Below the pieces are notes generated by a model. That model made no database searches. It was given only the letters and a program-made list of their open reading frames with translations, and was not told the DNA's origin. Below are positions 20,301 to 32,200 of a DNA stretch of 64,000 bases, in pieces. The position numbers were made by a program, and so were the translations under genes. Position 1 is the first letter of the stretch. Each line of letters begins with the position of its first letter. The DNA comes from Streptomyces halobius (lineage in GTDB: Bacteria; Actinomycetota; Actinomycetes; Streptomycetales; Streptomycetaceae): the NCBI RefSeq assembly GCF_023277745.1, contig NZ_CP086322.1, positions 124,001 to 188,000 on the forward strand. The letters run 5' to 3'.

Positions 20301-23225
20301 CGTGCCGAGCACGGCGTGGTCGCGGGTCCAGGTCTGGCTGTCCGCGGAGATGCGGCCGGTGAACACCCACTCGTCGCGATCGCCGACCGGCACGGCCGCG
20401 GTCAGGACCGGATGGTCGACCTGGCTCAGTCCCGCCACAAAGGCGTCCCCCGCACCGGTTTGCGGCGTCAGCCAGAACCGCTCGCGCTGGAACGCGTACG
20501 TGGGCAGGCCGGTGTGCTGCGCACCGGTGCCCGCGAACAGCTCGGACCAGTCGACGGGGACTCCGGCGGTGTGCGCCTCGGACAGCGACAGCAGGAACCG
20601 CCGCAGGTCCCCCTCGTCCCGGCGCAGCGAGCCGACCACCGCGGCCTGGCTGTCGGCGTCGTGCGCGGCGATCGTCTCTTCCACGGCCATCGCCAGCACC
20701 GGGTGCGGGGATACTTCGACGAAGCAGCCGGCGCCGCCTGCGGCCAGTGCCCGGACGGCGGGCTCGAACCCGACCCGACCGCGCAGGTTGCCGTACCAGT
20801 AGGCGGCGTCCAGCACTTCGCCGTCGACGAACTCGCCCCGTGCGGCTGAGTAGAAGGGGATGCGCGCCGATGTCGGGCGCACCGGTGCCAGCACTTCCAG
20901 CAGCTCGGTCTCGATCGCCTCGACCTGCGTCGAGTGCGAGGCGTAGTCCACGTTCACCCGGCGGGCCCGGATCTCGTCCTGCTCGCACGCCGCGATGATC
21001 TCGTCCAGCGCTGCGGGCTCTCCGGCGATCACCACCGCGGCCGGGCCGTTCACGGCGGCGACCGAGACGCGCCCCTCGTAGGGGGCGAGCAGTTCTTCGA
21101 CGCGCTCGATGGGCAGCGCCACGGACACCATGCCGCCGTGTCCGGCGAGGCGCTCCAGCACCAGTCTGCTGCGCAGCGCCACCACCCGCGCACCGTCTTG
21201 CAGGGACAGCGCTCCGGCCACGCACGCGGCGGCGATCTCACCCTGGGAGTGCCCGAGCACGGCGGACGGCTCGACGCCGTAGGAACGCCACAGCTCGGCG
21301 AGCGAGACCATCACCGCCCACAGTGCGGGCTGGACCACGTCCACCCGCTCCAGCGCGGGTGCGCCTTCGGCGGAGCGCAGCACGTCCTGCAGCGACCAGT
21401 CCACGAAGGGCGACAGGGCCAGGGCGCACTGCGCGATCTGCTCGGCGAACACCGGGGAGGAGTCCAGCAGTTCGACGGCCATGCCCGCCCACTGGGCGCC
21501 CTGCCCGGGGAACACGAAGACCGGCTTGCCTTCCGCCACGCGGCCCTCGACCACGCCGTCGGCGGGTTCGCCTGCGGCGAGCGCGGTCAGCGCGGAGAGC
21601 AGCTCGTCGCGGTCCGCCGCGACGACGACGGCCCGCCGGTCGAGCTGTGCGCGCGTCGTCGCCGTGGAGAAGCCGGTGTCCAGCAGGGAGACCTGGGGCC
21701 GTGCGGTCAGGTGGGTACGGAGCCGCTCGGCCTGCTCTCGCAGTGCGGCCCGGCTCCGCGCGGAGAGCAGTACCGGTACCGAAGGCAGCGGGGCAGCGGC
21801 CTGCTGGGCGGGGGCGTGCTGTTCGGCCGGTGCCTCTTCGAGGATGACGTGGGCGTTGGTGCCGCTGACGCCGAACGAGGAGACGCCCGCGCGCCGCACT
21901 CGCTCGGATGCGGGCCACTGACGTGCCTCGGTGAGCAGTTCGACCTCGCCCGACGCCCAGTCGACGTGCGGGGTCGGCGTGTCCACGTGCAGGGTCGGCG
22001 GCAGCATTCCGTGCCGCATGGCCTGCACCATCTTGATGATGCCCGCGACTCCGGCCGCGGTCGAGGAGTGGCCGATGTTGGACTTGATCGACCCCAGCTG
22101 CAGGGGTCCGTTGGTCCGTTCGCGGCCGTATGTCGCCAGCAGTGCCTGGGCCTCGATGGGGTCGCCGAGGGTGGTGCCGGTGCCGTGGCCCTCGACCGCG
22201 TCCACGTCGGCGGGGCTGAGCCCTGCGTTGGTGAGGGCCTGGCGGATGACCCGCTCCTGCGCGGGGCCGTTCGGCGCGGTGAGGCCGTTGGACGCCCCGT
22301 CCTGGTTGACCGCGCTGCCGCGCACCACGGCAAGGACGTGGTGGCCGTTGCGGCGTGCGTCCGACAGCCGCTCCACCACGATCAGGCCGACGCCGTCGGA
22401 GAAGCCGGTGCCGTCCGCGTCCGCCGCGTACGCCTTGCACCGGCCGTCGGGGGCCAGGCCCCGCTGACGGCTGAAGTCGACGAACAGGGTGGGTCCGGCG
22501 AGCACGGTCACGCCGCCGACCAGCGCCAGCGAGCACTCGCCGGAGCGCAGCGACTGTGCGGCCAGGTGCAGGGCCACCAGGGAGGAGGAGCACGCCGTGT
22601 CCACCGACTCCGAGGGGCCTTCGAGGCCGAAGGCGTAGGAGACCCGTCCCGATACCACGCTCGTCGTCGATCCGGTCAGCCGGAGCCCCTCGATCTGGGG
22701 CAGGCTGCCGGCGGGAGCTGCCGCGTAGTCCGAGGGGCCGACGCCGCAGAAGACGGCGGTGTCGCTGCCGCGCAGTGACGTCGGGTCGATGCCCGCGTCC
22801 TCGAACGCCTCCCAGGCCCCTTCCAGCATCAGTCGCTGCTGCGGGTCCATCGACAGCGCCTCACGCGGGCTGATTCCGAAGAAGTCCGCGTCGAACGTGG
22901 GCACGGTGTCGACGAACCCGCCGATGCGGGAGTAGGACGTGCCGAGCTGGTCGGGGTCCGGGTCGTAGAGCCGCTCCAGGTCCCAGCCGCGGTCGGTCGG
23001 CAGCCCGGACATTCCGTCGCGGCCCGAGGCGACGAGGTCCCACAGTTCGCCCGGCGAGGTGATGCCGCCGGGGTAGCGGCAGCTCATGCCGACGATCGCC
23101 AGCGGCTCGTTCGCACGGTCCTCGAACTCCCGCAGCCGGGTTCGGGTCTCGTTGAGCTCGACGGCCGTCCGCTTCAGGTACTGAACGAGCTTTTCCTGCT
23201 GTGGGTCGGTGCTTTCCGCGCTCAT
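11394..23225 (-). CDS. Type I modular polyketide synthase C: two modules, terminal tandem ACP, no thioesterase
   Basis: 3,943 residues. ATG 23225 is preceded by GAGGAAAG and follows the PKS B stop by 14 bp. An N-terminal coiled-coil docking segment ([20 protein letters not shown]) precedes module C1: KS (41-462), AT (481-912), DH (933-1212), ER (1394-1709), KR (1714-1962), ACP (1976-2062). Module C2: KS (2086-2506), AT (2523-2949), DH (2966-3246), KR (3424-3673), ACP (3679-3772), ACP (3789-3882). The protein ends in a short tail ([20 protein letters not shown]) and has neither a thioesterase nor a reductase domain. As the P450, DUF2867, AOS and SDR genes follow immediately, I infer that C is the last PKS in the line and passes its chain to the AOS. 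Both KS domains have DTACSSS. Confidence 0.96.
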   Translation of the reverse strand: MSAESTDPQQEKLVQYLKRTAVELNETRTRLREFEDRANEPLAIVGMSCRYPGGITSPGELWDLVASGRDGMSGLPTDRGWDLERLYDPDPDQLGTSYSRIGGFVDTVPTFDADFFGISPREALSMDPQQRLMLEGAWEAFEDAGIDPTSLRGSDTAVFCGVGPSDYAAAPAGSLPQIEGLRLTGSTTSVVSGRVSYAFGLEGPSESVDTACSSSLVALHLAAQSLRSGECSLALVGGVTVLAGPTLFVDFSRQRGLAPDGRCKAYAADADGTGFSDGVGLIVVERLSDARRNGHHVLAVVRGSAVNQDGASNGLTAPNGPAQERVIRQALTNAGLSPADVDAVEGHGTGTTLGDPIEAQALLATYGRERTNGPLQLGSIKSNIGHSSTAAGVAGIIKMVQAMRHGMLPPTLHVDTPTPHVDWASGEVELLTEARQWPASERVRRAGVSSFGVSGTNAHVILEEAPAEQHAPAQQAAAPLPSVPVLLSARSRAALREQAERLRTHLTARPQVSLLDTGFSTATTRAQLDRRAVVVAADRDELLSALTALAAGEPADGVVEGRVAEGKPVFVFPGQGAQWAGMAVELLDSSPVFAEQIAQCALALSPFVDWSLQDVLRSAEGAPALERVDVVQPALWAVMVSLAELWRSYGVEPSAVLGHSQGEIAAACVAGALSLQDGARVVALRSRLVLERLAGHGGMVSVALPIERVEELLAPYEGRVSVAAVNGPAAVVIAGEPAALDEIIAACEQDEIRARRVNVDYASHSTQVEAIETELLEVLAPVRPTSARIPFYSAARGEFVDGEVLDAAYWYGNLRGRVGFEPAVRALAAGGAGCFVEVSPHPVLAMAVEETIAAHDADSQAAVVGSLRRDEGDLRRFLLSLSEAHTAGVPVDWSELFAGTGAQHTGLPTYAFQRERFWLTPQTGAGDAFVAGLSQVDHPVLTAAVPVGDRDEWVFTGRISADSQTWTRDHAVLGTVIVPGIALVEMALTAGREAGCAVADEMVLQAPLVLADDAARQVQITIGRADADGRREVAIYSRRETDDDQRQQATCHGRGRLAPETTVPALAPAADWAAQWPPTGAQAASVDVLYAGMTDLGYDYGPVFQCVRAAWRLGHEVYAEIALPDGADNAGFGVHPGLLDAAMHGGLLEKEPGNSVVLPFSWSGVRIGGGGATGARVRLSPAGDSTLRVDVVDAYGESVLHIDKLVFRAVDPAQLHSATGTGDPLYRIDWAEVTVPKGAGRVTMLGEEFTDLDALEQAIADGANTPDVVVAEMPAPGNAGADAARETAVRALELVQRWLNGERMGDARLVVATRGGIAVGDEPADVASAPVWGLVRSAQSEHPGRFVVVDTDTGTGDAPDWAALVAADEPQLALRDGRVLAPRLGRAPAGPSGDAWRLTSARKGSLEDLALTPSEGGRPLGAGEIRVGVRAAGLNFRDVLIALGRYPDEAPLGSEAAGVVLEVGADVTDLAPGDRVFGFIPEGFGPLAVADRRTVVPMPADWSFTEAASVPVAYLAAYFGLVDLAGVRAGERVLVHAAAGGVGMAAVQLATHLGAEVYATASPHKWDAVRALGVPEERIASSRDLGFRDAFLTAAGGLDVVLNALAGEFVDASLDLLPNGGRFVEMGKADLRDPHTVAAAHTGVRYQSFDLFDAGMDRLQEMLTEITALFERGALTHAPLRAWDVRDAGAAFRFLREGHNTGKVVLTVPAPIDQNGTVLITGGTGGLGALVARHLAAGHGVRHLLLVSRRGPAAEGAKELTAELEALGAQVRVAACDVADRGQLAALLDGLDYPLTAVVHAAGVLDDGVIESLTCERVANVMRPKVDAALHLHELTADLDLSAFVLFSSVAALIGSPGQANYAAANATLDALAHQRRAAGLPASSLAWGLWADATGMTGHLDAAELARLEQLGVGALPVELGLELFDQSLSTSAALLAPVKLDPAALRTQARAGLLPPLLRGLVRAPARRPAASGSLAQRLAQVAEDDRHQVVLDLVRTQVASVLGHASADAIEDGRAFKELGFDSLSGVELRNRLTQVTGLRLPATLVFDHPNPTAVARMLLAELAAVEAPRPVVRAGPQAADADEPLAIVGMSCRYPGGVTSPEDLWEMVVSGKDAISELPGDRGWDLERLYDPDPDQPGTLYTRGGGFIDGVGDFDAEFFGISPREALAMDPQQRLLLEAAWEAIESAGVDPTSLRGSDTGVFTGAVTSDYGAAQLREMDGYFLTGTTTSVVSGRVAYSLGLEGPAVSVDTACSSSMVALHLASQALRSGECSMALVGGVSVMTAPHLLVDFSRQRGLAPDGRCKAYSAQADGTGFADGLGLLVVERLSDARRNGHRVLAVVRGSAVNQDGASNGLTAPNGPSQERVIRAALAGAGLSPSDVDAVEGHGTGTVLGDPIEAQALLATYGQERADDPLWLGTIKSNIGHCSAAAGVAGVIKMVMAMRHGVLPPTLHADEPSPHVDWESGAVALLTEARQWPASDRPRRTGVSSFGVSGTNTHVILEEAPAEEAVESPVERPAGAVPVLLSARSGAALRAQAERLRAHLVARPELSVADVAFSTVTSRALLDHRAALVAAERDELLTVLAALAGGESAAAAVEGHAIAGGTAFLFSGQGAQRVRMGLDLAERFPLFGAVLDEVCAQADPHLGRSLREVLAQGGEVLDSTRFTQVALFAVEVALFRLVESLGIRPDYLIGHSVGEIAAAHVAGVLSLADAVELVVARGRLMGALPAGGAMVAVQAGEDEVAESLAGFEGRLDIAAVNGPRAVVVSGDREAVGEWLPRWDGRRTTWLRVSHAFHSPCMEPMLEEFRAVAEGLSFARPRIPLVSNVTGQLVAEFDAEYWVGHVRRAVRFADGVRTLWGVGVRRFLELGPDAVLTAMARQSLEGESGGVFLPVLRGGHPEVETFARFVGQAHNAGAEVDWAAYYAGTGARRVELPTYAFQRERYWLTTGAGTGDVAAAGLGSVKHPILVAATQLGNRDEWLFSGRLSTDTQRWTQDHVVQDVTIVPGTALVELALAAGARTHCQALAELVVEAPLLLEDGVARQVQVTVGPADDNGRREVAIYTRPENSGDDALAETTCHARGLLAPEAEPIAAQWALSWPPAGAEEASVDELYAGMSDLGYDYGPAFRSVRTVWRVGDEVFAEVALPDDTSGEGFGIHPALFDAAMHPSLLQRGDDQTALLPFSWSHIRLGTTGLSRVRSRVTTQEGTGLRVDIVSEQGEPVLSMDRLYMRPLEAAQLVDGGRAQRNSLFEVDWSQVSSASATARVAVLGQEFADLDALEQELAYGTQTPDVVVATVTTQPGDGPEAVRDAVAETLDLVQRWLAVESLTGARLIVATHGALAVGDETPDPVQAAVGALVHSAQAEYPKQFVHVDVPDTEFPDWAAVAGVDEPRIAVRDGRTLAPRLARIQAVPDAVPAFDGTVLVTGGTSGLGAVFARHLVERHGAGNLLLVSRSGAMAEGVDELVAELEQLGARVRVAACDVADREQVAALLASLDEPLTAVVHAAGVLDDGVVGSLTAEQVERVMRSKVDAAWHLHELTAGMDLSAFVLFSSAAAAIGSPGQANYSAANAALDALAARRHAAGLPATSLAWGLWSDTTGMAGRMAQADVARLEAMGLRPLSIELGLGLFDQALGLDAPVLVPVQLDRAALRRQASAGTLPALLRGLVRGSAGGQTSQSLAVRLAGVAEADRLRIVLELVSAQVAVVLGHGSAEAIEPERELQDLGFDSLSAVELSTHLNKLTGLQLDGTLAFDHPTPQAIAEHLLTLVAPEIEANGLVRGSAGGQTSQSLAVRLAGVAEADRLRIVLELVSAQVAVVLGHGSAEAIEPERELQDLGFDSLSAVELSTHLNKLTGLQLDGTLAFDHPTPQAIAEHLLTLVAPDAGTSQPAADAQLSEEDEIRAMLASIPVEDLRETGLLETLRDLAAVVQVPTGG
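11555..12207 (-). repeat. Tandem duplication of the terminal ACP coding segment
   Basis: Two copies of a 320-bp block (11555-11874 and 11888-12207) lie 333 bp apart and differ at about two positions by eye (for example 11603 versus 11936). Each encodes a complete ACP from the SQSLAVRL segment to the LLTLVAP segment. The spacing is a whole number of codons (111), so the frame is kept. Such high nucleotide identity points to a recent duplication or recent homogenisation. Confidence 0.95.
11570..16970 (-). other. PKS module C2: KS-AT(malonyl)-DH(variant)-KR-ACP-ACP, predicted terminal module
   Basis: The AT has GHSVGE and HAFH (malonyl type). The DH N-terminal motif reads [10 protein letters not shown], so the Gly of HxxxGxxxxP is Asp, while FDAAMH is kept; dehydration may be lost or weak. 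The KR is intact and B-type (LDD). Two almost identical ACPs follow, each with GFDS. If the DH is inactive the chain would carry a beta-hydroxyl at release. Confidence 0.85.
14384..15410. repeat. Long direct repeat 1, copy in PKS C module C2 (AT)
   Basis: About 1.03 kb covering most of the AT domain is almost identical to 42933-43959 in PKS A module A1. Only a few differences were seen by eye (14406, about 14756 and about 15136). It ends abruptly near 15410, where the flanks diverge, consistent with recombination or gene conversion. Confidence 0.9.
17030..23110 (-). other. PKS module C1: KS-AT(methylmalonyl)-DH-ER-KR-ACP
   Basis: The AT has GHSQGE and YASH (methylmalonyl type). DH motifs [10 protein letters not shown] and LLDAAMH are intact. 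The ER has the NADPH loop [11 protein letters not shown] near 18600. The KR has the LDD motif of B-type domains and an intact Ser-Tyr-Asn active site. A fully saturated methyl-branched unit is predicted. Confidence 0.88.
17442..18082. repeat. Long direct repeat 3, shorter copy in module C1 (KR)
   Basis: About 640 bp nearly identical to 23879-24519 of module B2 at an offset of 6,437 bp. The match stops at 18082, where C1 carries ER-type flanking sequence instead. Confidence 0.88.
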
Positions 23226-23239
23226 GTTCACTTTCCTCT

Positions 23240-26200
23240 TCACCCCTCGCCGATCTCGGCGTCGATCAACTGGAAGACCTCGTCGGCGGTCGTAGCCGCC
23301 TCGATCAGTGCACGTGTGCTCTGTCCGCCTTCGGTGATGTCGGCGAGCAGCGTGCGCAGTCGACCTGCAACGCGCTGTTTCTCGCTGGTCGCGCTCTGGG
23401 CAAGCATGTTTTCGAGCTTCGTCAACTCCTGGTCGATGGGCGGTTCTTCGGTGCCGCCGCCGATCTCGGAGAGGATCAGTCGTGCTACCGCGGCCGGTGT
23501 CGGGTGGTCGAAGACCAGGCTCACGGGCAGCCGCATCCCGGTGGTCTGGGTCAGTCTGTTGCGCAGCCCGACCGCGGCCAGCGAGTCGAATCCCAGCTCC
23601 TGGAAGGCTCGCTCCGGGCCGATCGTGGCGGCGGAGGTGTGGCCGAGGACGGCCGCGACCTGCTCCCGCACCAGGTTGAGTACGACCTTCTCGCGGTCGG
23701 CTTCCGCCACTTGGGACAGCTGCTGTGTCAGCGATCCGCCTGTGGCGTCGGCGCGCCGTGCCGGTGCGCGCACCAGCCCGCGCAGCAGCGGCGGCAGCAG
23801 GCCCGCGCGGGCCTGGGTGCGCAGGGCGGCCGGGTCGAGCTTGACCGGCGCCAGCAGCGCCGTGTCCGATGCGAGTGCCTGGTCGAACAGTTCCAGGCCC
23901 AGTTCGACCGGCAGCGCCCCGACGCCCAGCTGCTCCAGTCGTGCGAGCTCGGCCGCGTCGAGGTGACCGGTCATGCCGGTGGCGTCGGCCCACAGGCCCC
24001 AGGCCAGCGAACTGGCCGGCAGCCCGGCAGCGCGCCGCTGGTGCGCCAGCGCGTCCAGTGTGGCGTTGGCCGCCGCGTAGTTGGCCTGTCCGGGGCTGCC
24101 GACCAGCGCGGCGACCGAGGAGAACAGCACGAACGCCGACAGGTCCAGGTCGGCGGTCAGCTCGTGCAGATGCAGCGCCGCATCGACCTTCGGCCGCATC
24201 ACGTTCGCCACCCGCTCGCAGGTCAGCGACTCGATCACGCCGTCGTCGAGCACCCCCGCGGCATGCACGACCGCCGTGAGCGGGTAGTCCAACCCGTCCA
24301 GGAGTGCGGCGAGTTGGCCACGGTCCGCCACGTCGCACGCGGCGACCCGCACCTGGGCGCCGAGCGCCTCCAGCTCAGCGGTCAGCTCCTTTGCCCCCTC
24401 GGCCGCCGGACCACGCCGGCTGACCAGCAGCAGATGCCGCACACCGTGCCCGGCGGCCAGGTGCCGGGCGACCAGCGCGCCCAGACCACCCGTACCACCG
24501 GTGATCAGGACCGTGCCGTCCGCGTCCAACGCCCGCGCCCCGGACGGCACCGCCGCGTCGGCACGCCCCAGACGCGGCGCCCGCAACCCGCCCTGGCGCA
24601 CGGCCAGCTGCGGCTCGTCCAGCTCCAGGAGCGAACCCCAGTCCACCTCGCCGCCGCCGACGTCGTCGTCGAGGTCCACCAGCACGAACCGGCCCGGGTG
24701 CTCGGACTGGGCGCTGCGCACCAGACCCCACACCGCGGCCTGCGCGATGTCCGGCGATTCGCCCGCCACCGCGACCGCGCCGCGGGTGACGAAGACCAGC
24801 CGTGTGCCGGTGAACCGCTCACTGGCCAGCCACCGCTGGATCAGTTCGAGCGTCCGCCCGGTGACGGCCCGCGCGCTCTCACCCGCATCGCCCGCATCGG
24901 CCGCATCGGCCTGATCGGCCGGGGCCTCGACCCCGACCAGGACTGCTTCGGGTGCCGCCGCACCCTGCGCGAGGGCCCGCTCCAGCGCGTCCAGGTCCGC
25001 GAACCGCTCGCCGGACACGGCGAGTTCACCGAGGACGGCACATTGCGCCGGTTGGGGCGCCGCGGCTCTCACCGGGGTCCAGTCGAGGCGGAACAGCGGG
25101 TTGTCGGAGCGGTTTTGTGCCGCCTCGATCTGCGCCTGTTCGACCGGCCGGATATCGAGCCGCTGCACGCTCGCGATCGGCAGGCCGTCCTCGCCCGCGA
25201 TGTCGATCCGCAGCGTGGTGTCGCTCGTCGGGGCGCTGCGCACCCGCAGCCGGGTGAGGCCGCTTTGGTGCAGCCGGACCCTGGTCCAGGAGAACGGCAG
25301 CCCGCCCTGGGTGCCGTCCGTCTGGCCGAGCATGCTGAGTCCGCCGTGCAGTGCGGAGTCGAACAGCGCGGGGTGGAGGGCGAATCCCTCGGCCGGTCCC
25401 GCGTCGTCGGGCAGCACCAGTTCGGTGTAGACCGCGTCGCCGGAGCGCCATGCCGCCTGTACGCCGCGGAAGGCGGGGCCGTAGTCGAAGTCGTCGTCGG
25501 TGCGGTGCGCGTAGGCGTTGAGGCGGGTGTAGAGCGTGTCGACGGTGAGGGGTTGTGCATCGGGCGGCGGCCACTGTGCGGGGAACGGCTCGGACGGCTC
25601 GGTGTCCGGGGCCAGCCAGCCACGCCCGTGGCACGTCGTCTCGGGCTGCTCCTCCTGTGCGCCGGACTGCGGCTGCGAGAAGATCGCGATCTCGCGGCGG
25701 CCGTCGTCCGCGGCCGGGCCGACGGTGACCTGGATGTGCCGTACGGCGTCCTCTTCCAGGATCAGCGGCGACTCGATGACCAGCTCGTCCAGCATCTGGC
25801 AGCCCACCTCGTCACCCGCCGTCAGGGCGAGTTCGACCAGTGCGGCCCCCGGCACCACGACCGTCGCGAACACCAGGTGGTCCCGGGTCCAGGGGTGCGC
25901 GTCGAGGGACATGCGGCCGGTGAACACCCACTCGTCCCGGTCGCCCAGCCGCACCGAGGCGGCGAGGACCGGGTGCTCGACGCGGCCCTGTCCGGCCGCG
26001 CTGGCGTCCGTGGTCCTGGCGCTCGGGGTGAGCCAGAACCGCTCGCGCTGGAAGGCGTACGTGGGCAGCGGTACGCGCTGGGCGCCGCTGTGGGCGTACA
26101 GCTTTGGCCAGTTCACCTCCACCCCGGCCGCGTGTGCCTCGGCCAGGGATGTCACGAACCGTGCGAGACCGCCCTCGTTTCGGCGCAGCGATCCGACGAT

Positions 26201-29200
26201 CGCGGACCGGTGGGCGGCGCCGTGCGCCTGGGCGGTGTCCTCCACGGCCATCGCGAGCACCGGGTGCGCCGACACCTCGATGAAGCAGCCGGCGCCGTGG
26301 TCGGCCAGAGCGCGAACGGCCTGCTCGAAGCCGACCGGGCCGCGCAGGTTCGCGTACCAGTAGCGGGCGTCCAGGGTCGCGGTGTCGACGAACCCGCCGG
26401 TCGCGGCGGAGTAGAAGGGCACCTGTCCGGACACTGGCTCGATCGGAGCCAGCACCTGGAGCAGTGTGTCCTCGATCGCCTCGACGTGAGCCGAGTGCGA
26501 GGCGTAGTCCACGTTCACCCGGCGGGCGCGCACCTGGTCCCGTTCGCATACGGCGATGAGTTCGTCGAGCGCGTCGGCGTCACCGGCGACGACCACCGCT
26601 GTGGGGCCGTTCACCGCGGCGATCGACACCCGGCCCTCGTACGGGGCGATGAGGTCCTCGACCCGCTCGACCGGCTGCGCCACCGACACCATCGCGCCCA
26701 GACCGGCCAGCCGCTCACGGATGAGCCGGCTGCGCAGGGCCACGACGCGGGCACCGTCGACGAGGGACAGTCCGCCCGCCACGCATGCGGCGGCGATCTC
26801 CCCCTGGGAGTGGCCCACCACCGCCGACGGTTCCACACCGTAGGAGCGCCACAGCGCCGCCAGCGACACCATCACGGCCCACAGCGCGGGCTGCACCACA
26901 TCGACCCGCTCCAGCGACGGAGCGTTCTGCGTCTGCCGCAGCACGTCCTGCAGCGACCAGTCGACGAAGGACGACAGGGCCAGGGCGCACTGCGCGATCT
27001 GCTCGGCGAACACCGGGGAGGAGTCCAGCAGTTCGACGGCCATGCCCGCCCACTGCGCGCCCTGCCCGGGGAACACGAACACCGGGTTGCCGCCGACCGT
27101 CTGTCCTTCGACGACCTGGTCCGCCGGTGAGCCGAGTGCCAACGAGTCCAGGCCCGCGAGCAGTTCGCCTCGGTCCGATGCGATCACGGCCGCGCGCCGC
27201 TGAAGCTGCGCACGCGTCGTCGCCGACGACAAGCCGATGTCCGCGAGCTCCAGATCGGGTCGTGCCGCGAGGTGTGCGCGCAGCCGGTCGGCCTGTGCAC
27301 GCAGCGCCGTCTCGTTCCGCGCGGACACCAGCACCGGCACCACGGCGGGCCGGGAAGGTGCGTGGCCGGCCGGTGCGGCCGGCTGCCGGTCCTCGGCCGG
27401 TGCCTCTTCGAGGATGACGTGGGCGTTGGTGCCACTGACGCCGAACGAGGAGACGCCCGCGCGCCGCGTCCGCCCGGAAGCGGACCACTCCTGGGCCTGT
27501 GTCAGCAGCTCGACCTCGCCCGCGTCCCAGTCCACGTGCGGCGACGGCTCGTTCGCGTGCAGCGTGGCGGGCAGCACCTCGTGCCGCAGCGCCTGCACCA
27601 TCTTGATCACACCGGCGACACCGGCGGCCGCCGAGGTGTGCCCGATGTTGGACTTGATCGACCCCAGCCGCAGTGGGCCTCCGGTCCGTTCGCGGCCGTA
27701 TGTCGCCAGCAGTGCCTGGGCCTCGATGGGGTCGCCCAGCTTCGTGCCGGTGCCGTGGCCCTCGACCGCGTCCACGTCGGCGGGGCTGAGCCCTGCGTTG
27801 GTGAGGGCCTGGCGGATGACCCGCTCCTGCGCGGGGCCGTTCGGCGCGGTGAGGCCGTTGGACGCCCCGTCCTGGTTGACCGCGCTGCCGCGCACCACGG
27901 CAAGGACGTGGTGGCCGTTGCGGCGTGCGTCCGACAGCCGCTCCACCACGATCAGGCCGACGCCGTCGGAGAAGCCGGTGCCGTCCGCGTCCGCCGCGTA
28001 CGCCTTGCACCGGCCGTCCGGTGACAGGGCTCGCTGCCTGCTGAACTCCATCAGCGTGTACGGGCCCGCCATCAGCGTCACACCACCGGCCAGCGCCAGC
28101 GAGCACTCGCCCGAGCGCAGCGACTGTGCGGCCAGGTGCAGGGCCACCAGCGAGGAGGAGCACGCCGTGTCCACCGACATGGAGGGCCCTTCGAGGCCCA
28201 GGGTGTAGGAGATCCGCCCTGACAGCACGCTCGTCGTCGTGCCGGTCAGCCGGTACCCCTCCAGTTCCTGGACGAGCGCGCCGCCGTAGTCGGAGGTGAC
28301 CGCGCCGGTGAACACACCGGTGTCGCTGCCGCGCAGCGACGTCGGGTCGATGCCCGCGTCCTCGAACGCCTCCCAGGCCGCCTCCAGCATGAGCCGCTGC
28401 TGCGGGTCCATGGCGAGGGCCTCGCGCGGGCTGATCCCGAAGAACTCGGCGTCGAACTCGCCCGGCCGTTGAAGGAATCCGCCTCCGCGCGTGGAGATCG
28501 TTCCCGGCTGGTCCGGGTCCGGGTCGTAGAGCCGCTCCAGGTCCCAGCCGCGGTCGGTCGGCAGTGCGGAGACCACGTCGCGTCCGGAGGCGACGAGCTG
28601 CCACAGCTCGTGCGGGGAGGTCACGCCGCCGGGGTAGCGGCAGCTCATGCCCACGATCGCGAGTGGTTCGTCGGCGTCCGCGCGTCGCGGCCGCGCCACG
28701 GCGCGCGGTGTCCGAGCGATCCCGCCGATCTCGGTGCGGATCAGTCGTGCTACCGCGGCCGGTGTCGGGTGGTCGAAGACCAAGGTGGCGGGCAGCCGCA
28801 CGCCGGTGGCCTGGTTGAGGCGGTTGCGCAGTTCGACGGCGCTCAGCGAGTCGAAGCCTAGGTCCTTGAAGCTGCGTCCGGCGCCGACCGTGGCCGCCGA
28901 GTCGTGCCCGAGGACGGCCGCGGCCTGTGCCTGTACGAGCTCCAGCACGACCCGTTCGCGGTCGGCTTCGGGCACGCCGCCCAGCCGCTGTGCCAGGGAG
29001 CCGCTCGCCTCGGTGCGGCGGGTGGGCGCCGGTGCCAGGCCGCGCAGCAGCGGCGGGAGCAGGCCCGCGCGGGCCTGGGCGCGCAGGGCGGCCGGGTCGA
29101 GCTTGACCGGCGCCAGCAGCGCCGTGTCCGATGCGAGTGCCTGGTCGAACAGTTCCAGGCCCAGTTCGGCCGGCAGGGCGCCGATGCCGGTGCGCTCCAG

Positions 29201-32200
29201 TCGTGCGAGCTCGGCCTTGCCGAGCCCGCCCGCCATCCCGTGCGCGTCGGCCCACAGGCCCCAGGCAAGGGAGGTCGCGGGCAGGCCGTCGGCGCGCCGT
29301 GCCGAGGCGAGCGCGTCGAGTGTGGCGTTGGCCGCGGCGTAGTTGGCCTGTCCGGGGCTGCCGATCAGCGCGGCGACCGAGGAGAACAGCACGAACGCCG
29401 ACAGGTCCAGGTCGGCGGTCAGCTCGTGCAGATGCAGCGCCGCATCGACCTTCGGCCGCATCACGTTCGCCACCCGCTCGCAGGTCAGCGACTCGATCAC
29501 GCCGTCGTCGAGCACCCCCGCGGCATGCACGACCGCCGTGAGCGGGTAGTCCAACCCGTCCAGGAGTGCGGCGAGTTGGCCACGGTCCGCCACGTCGCAC
29601 GCGGCGACCCGCACCTGGGCGCCGAGCGCCTCCAGCTCAGCGGTCAGCTCCTTTGCCCCCTCGGCCGCCGGACCACGCCGGCTGACCAGCAGCAGATGCC
29701 GCACACCGTGCCCGGCGGCCAGGTGCCGGGCGACCAGCGCGCCCAGACCACCCGTACCACCGGTGATCAGGACCGTGCCGTCCGCGTCCAACGCCCGCGC
29801 CCCGGACGGCACCGCCGCGTCGGCACGCCCCAGACGCGGCGCCCGCAACCCGCCCTGGCGCACGGCCAGCTGCGGCTCGTCCAGCTCCAGGAGCGAACCC
29901 CAGTCCACCTCGCCGCCGCCGACGTCGTCGTCGAGGTCCACCAGCACGAACCGGCCCGGGTGCTCGGACTGGGCGCTGCGCACCAGACCCCACACCGCGG
30001 CCTGCGCGATGTCCGGCGATTCGCCGGCCACCGCGACCGCGCCGCGGGTGACGAAGACCAGCCGTGTGCCGGTGAACCGCTCACTGGCCAGCCACCGCTG
30101 CAGCAACTCAAGTGTGTGCGCGGTGGCTTCCCGGGCCGCCTCCGCCGTGCCGGGTGCCGAATCCCGCGCTTCGATCGTGGCGACGACCGCCTCGGGCACT
30201 GGGGCGCCGTCGGTGAGCGCCTGTTCCAGCGCGGCCAGGTCTGTGTAGCCGGTGGAGCGGCTCTGCGTGCTCGCCTGGCCCGCGCCGAGGAGCGCGGTGC
30301 TGCGCGGTTTTGTGGTGCTCTTGGCCGTGACGGTGGTCCAGTCGAGGCTGAAGAGGCTGTTGTTCGTGCTGTGTTGGGCGCTCACGAGCTGTGTCTGCGC
30401 AAGGGGGCGTACGTCGATGGAGTCGACCGATACGACCGGGGCGCCGGTGTCGTCGACGGCGTCGAGCCGCAGCGAGGAGTCGCTGGTGGCGACGGTGCGG
30501 ACGCGCAGCCGCGCGGTGCCCCGCTGCTCGATCCGGGCGCCGGTCCAGCTGAACGGCATCTTGTGCCGGCTGCTGTCGCGGCCGGCCAGCAGGGCGGCTC
30601 CGCTCTGCAGCGCGGAGTCGAACAGTGCCGGGTGGATGCCGAACTGCCCGCCGTCGACGTCGTCGGGCAGGGTCACTTCGGCGTAGGTCTCGTCGCCGTC
30701 GCGCCAGGCGGCACGCACGCCCTGGAAGACGGGGCCGTAGTCGTAGCCGAGGTCGGCCAGATCGCCGTAGAGCTCGTCCACGGACAGCGGCTCGGCGCCC
30801 TCCGGCGGCCATGTGGCGGGCCATGGTGCGGTGGTGGCCGAGGGCTCCGGGGCGAGGAGACCTCGCGCGTGGCAGGTCACGTCCGGCTCGGTGTCATCGG
30901 CTCCGGTTACGGGGCGCGAGTAGATCGCCACCTCGCGGCGGCCGTCGTCGCCGGGCTCGCCGACGGTGACCTGCAACTGCCGTGTGACGCCGTCCTCCAG
31001 GAGCAGCGGCGCCTGGAGCACCAGTTCGCCGAGGACCGGGCTTTGGGCCCGCCGTCCGGCGGCGAGCGCCAGCTCGACCAGCCCGGTGCCCGGCACCACG
31101 ATGGTGCCGAGCAGCATGTGCTGGGCGGCCCAGGGCTGGGTGTCGGTGGACAGGCGGCCGGTGAACAGCCACTCGTCGCGGTCGCCGACACAGACCGCCG
31201 CCGCGAGCAGCGGGTGGTCGAGCCGCCCGAGTCCGGCCGCGGTCGCGTCCTGGCCGCCGGTGTTGGGGGCCAGCCAGTACCGCTCGCGCTGGAAGGCGTA
31301 CGTCGGCAGCTGAGTCCGGTGGGCTCCGGTGCCCGCGTAGAACGCCGCCCAGTCCACCTCGACGCCCGCGGTGTGCGCCTGCCCGAGGAACCCGGCGAAG
31401 GTCTCGGCCTCGGGGTGGCGGGCGCGCAGCGCCGGTACGAACACGACGTCGTCCTCGTTGTCGAGGGACTGCCGTGCCATCGCGGTCAGCACCGCGTCGG
31501 GTCCCAGCTCCAGGAAGCGCCGTACGCCCAGACTCCACAGGGTCTGTATGCCGTCGGCGAACCGGACGGCCTGGCGCGCGTGCCTGACCCAGTACCGCGG
31601 GTCGGTCATTTCCTGGCCGACGGGTTTGCCGGTCTCGTTCGACACGATGGGGATGCGCGGCTCGTCGAACCGCAACCCCCGTGCCACCGCCTGGAATTCA
31701 TCCAGCATCGGGTCCATGTGCGGGGAGTGGAAGGCGTGCGAGACCCGCAGCCGCGTGGTCTTGCGGTCCTGCCACTGCGCCCGCCACTTATCGGCTGCGT
31801 CCGCGTCGCCGGAGACCACGACCGCGCGCGGCCCGTTCACCCCTGCGATCTCCAGCCGTCCCTCGTATCCGGCCAGGGACGCGACGACTTCGGCCTCGGC
31901 GGCCTGGACGGCCACCATGGCGCCGCCCGTCGGCAGCGCGCCCATCAGCCGGCCGCGCGCCACGACCAGCGCGCACGCGTCCGGGAGCGACAGCACACCG
32001 GCCGCATGGGCCGCCGCCAGCTCGCCCACCGAGTGCCCGATCAGGTAGTCGGGGCGTACGCCCAGCGACTCCACGAGGCGGAACAGCGCCACCTCGACGG
32101 CGAACAGTGCCACCTGCGTGTACTGCGTCGAGTCCAGCAGGGCGGCTTCGTCGGAGCCCTCCTCGGCGTCGAGCAGTTCCCGCACCGGCCGCCCCACGCG

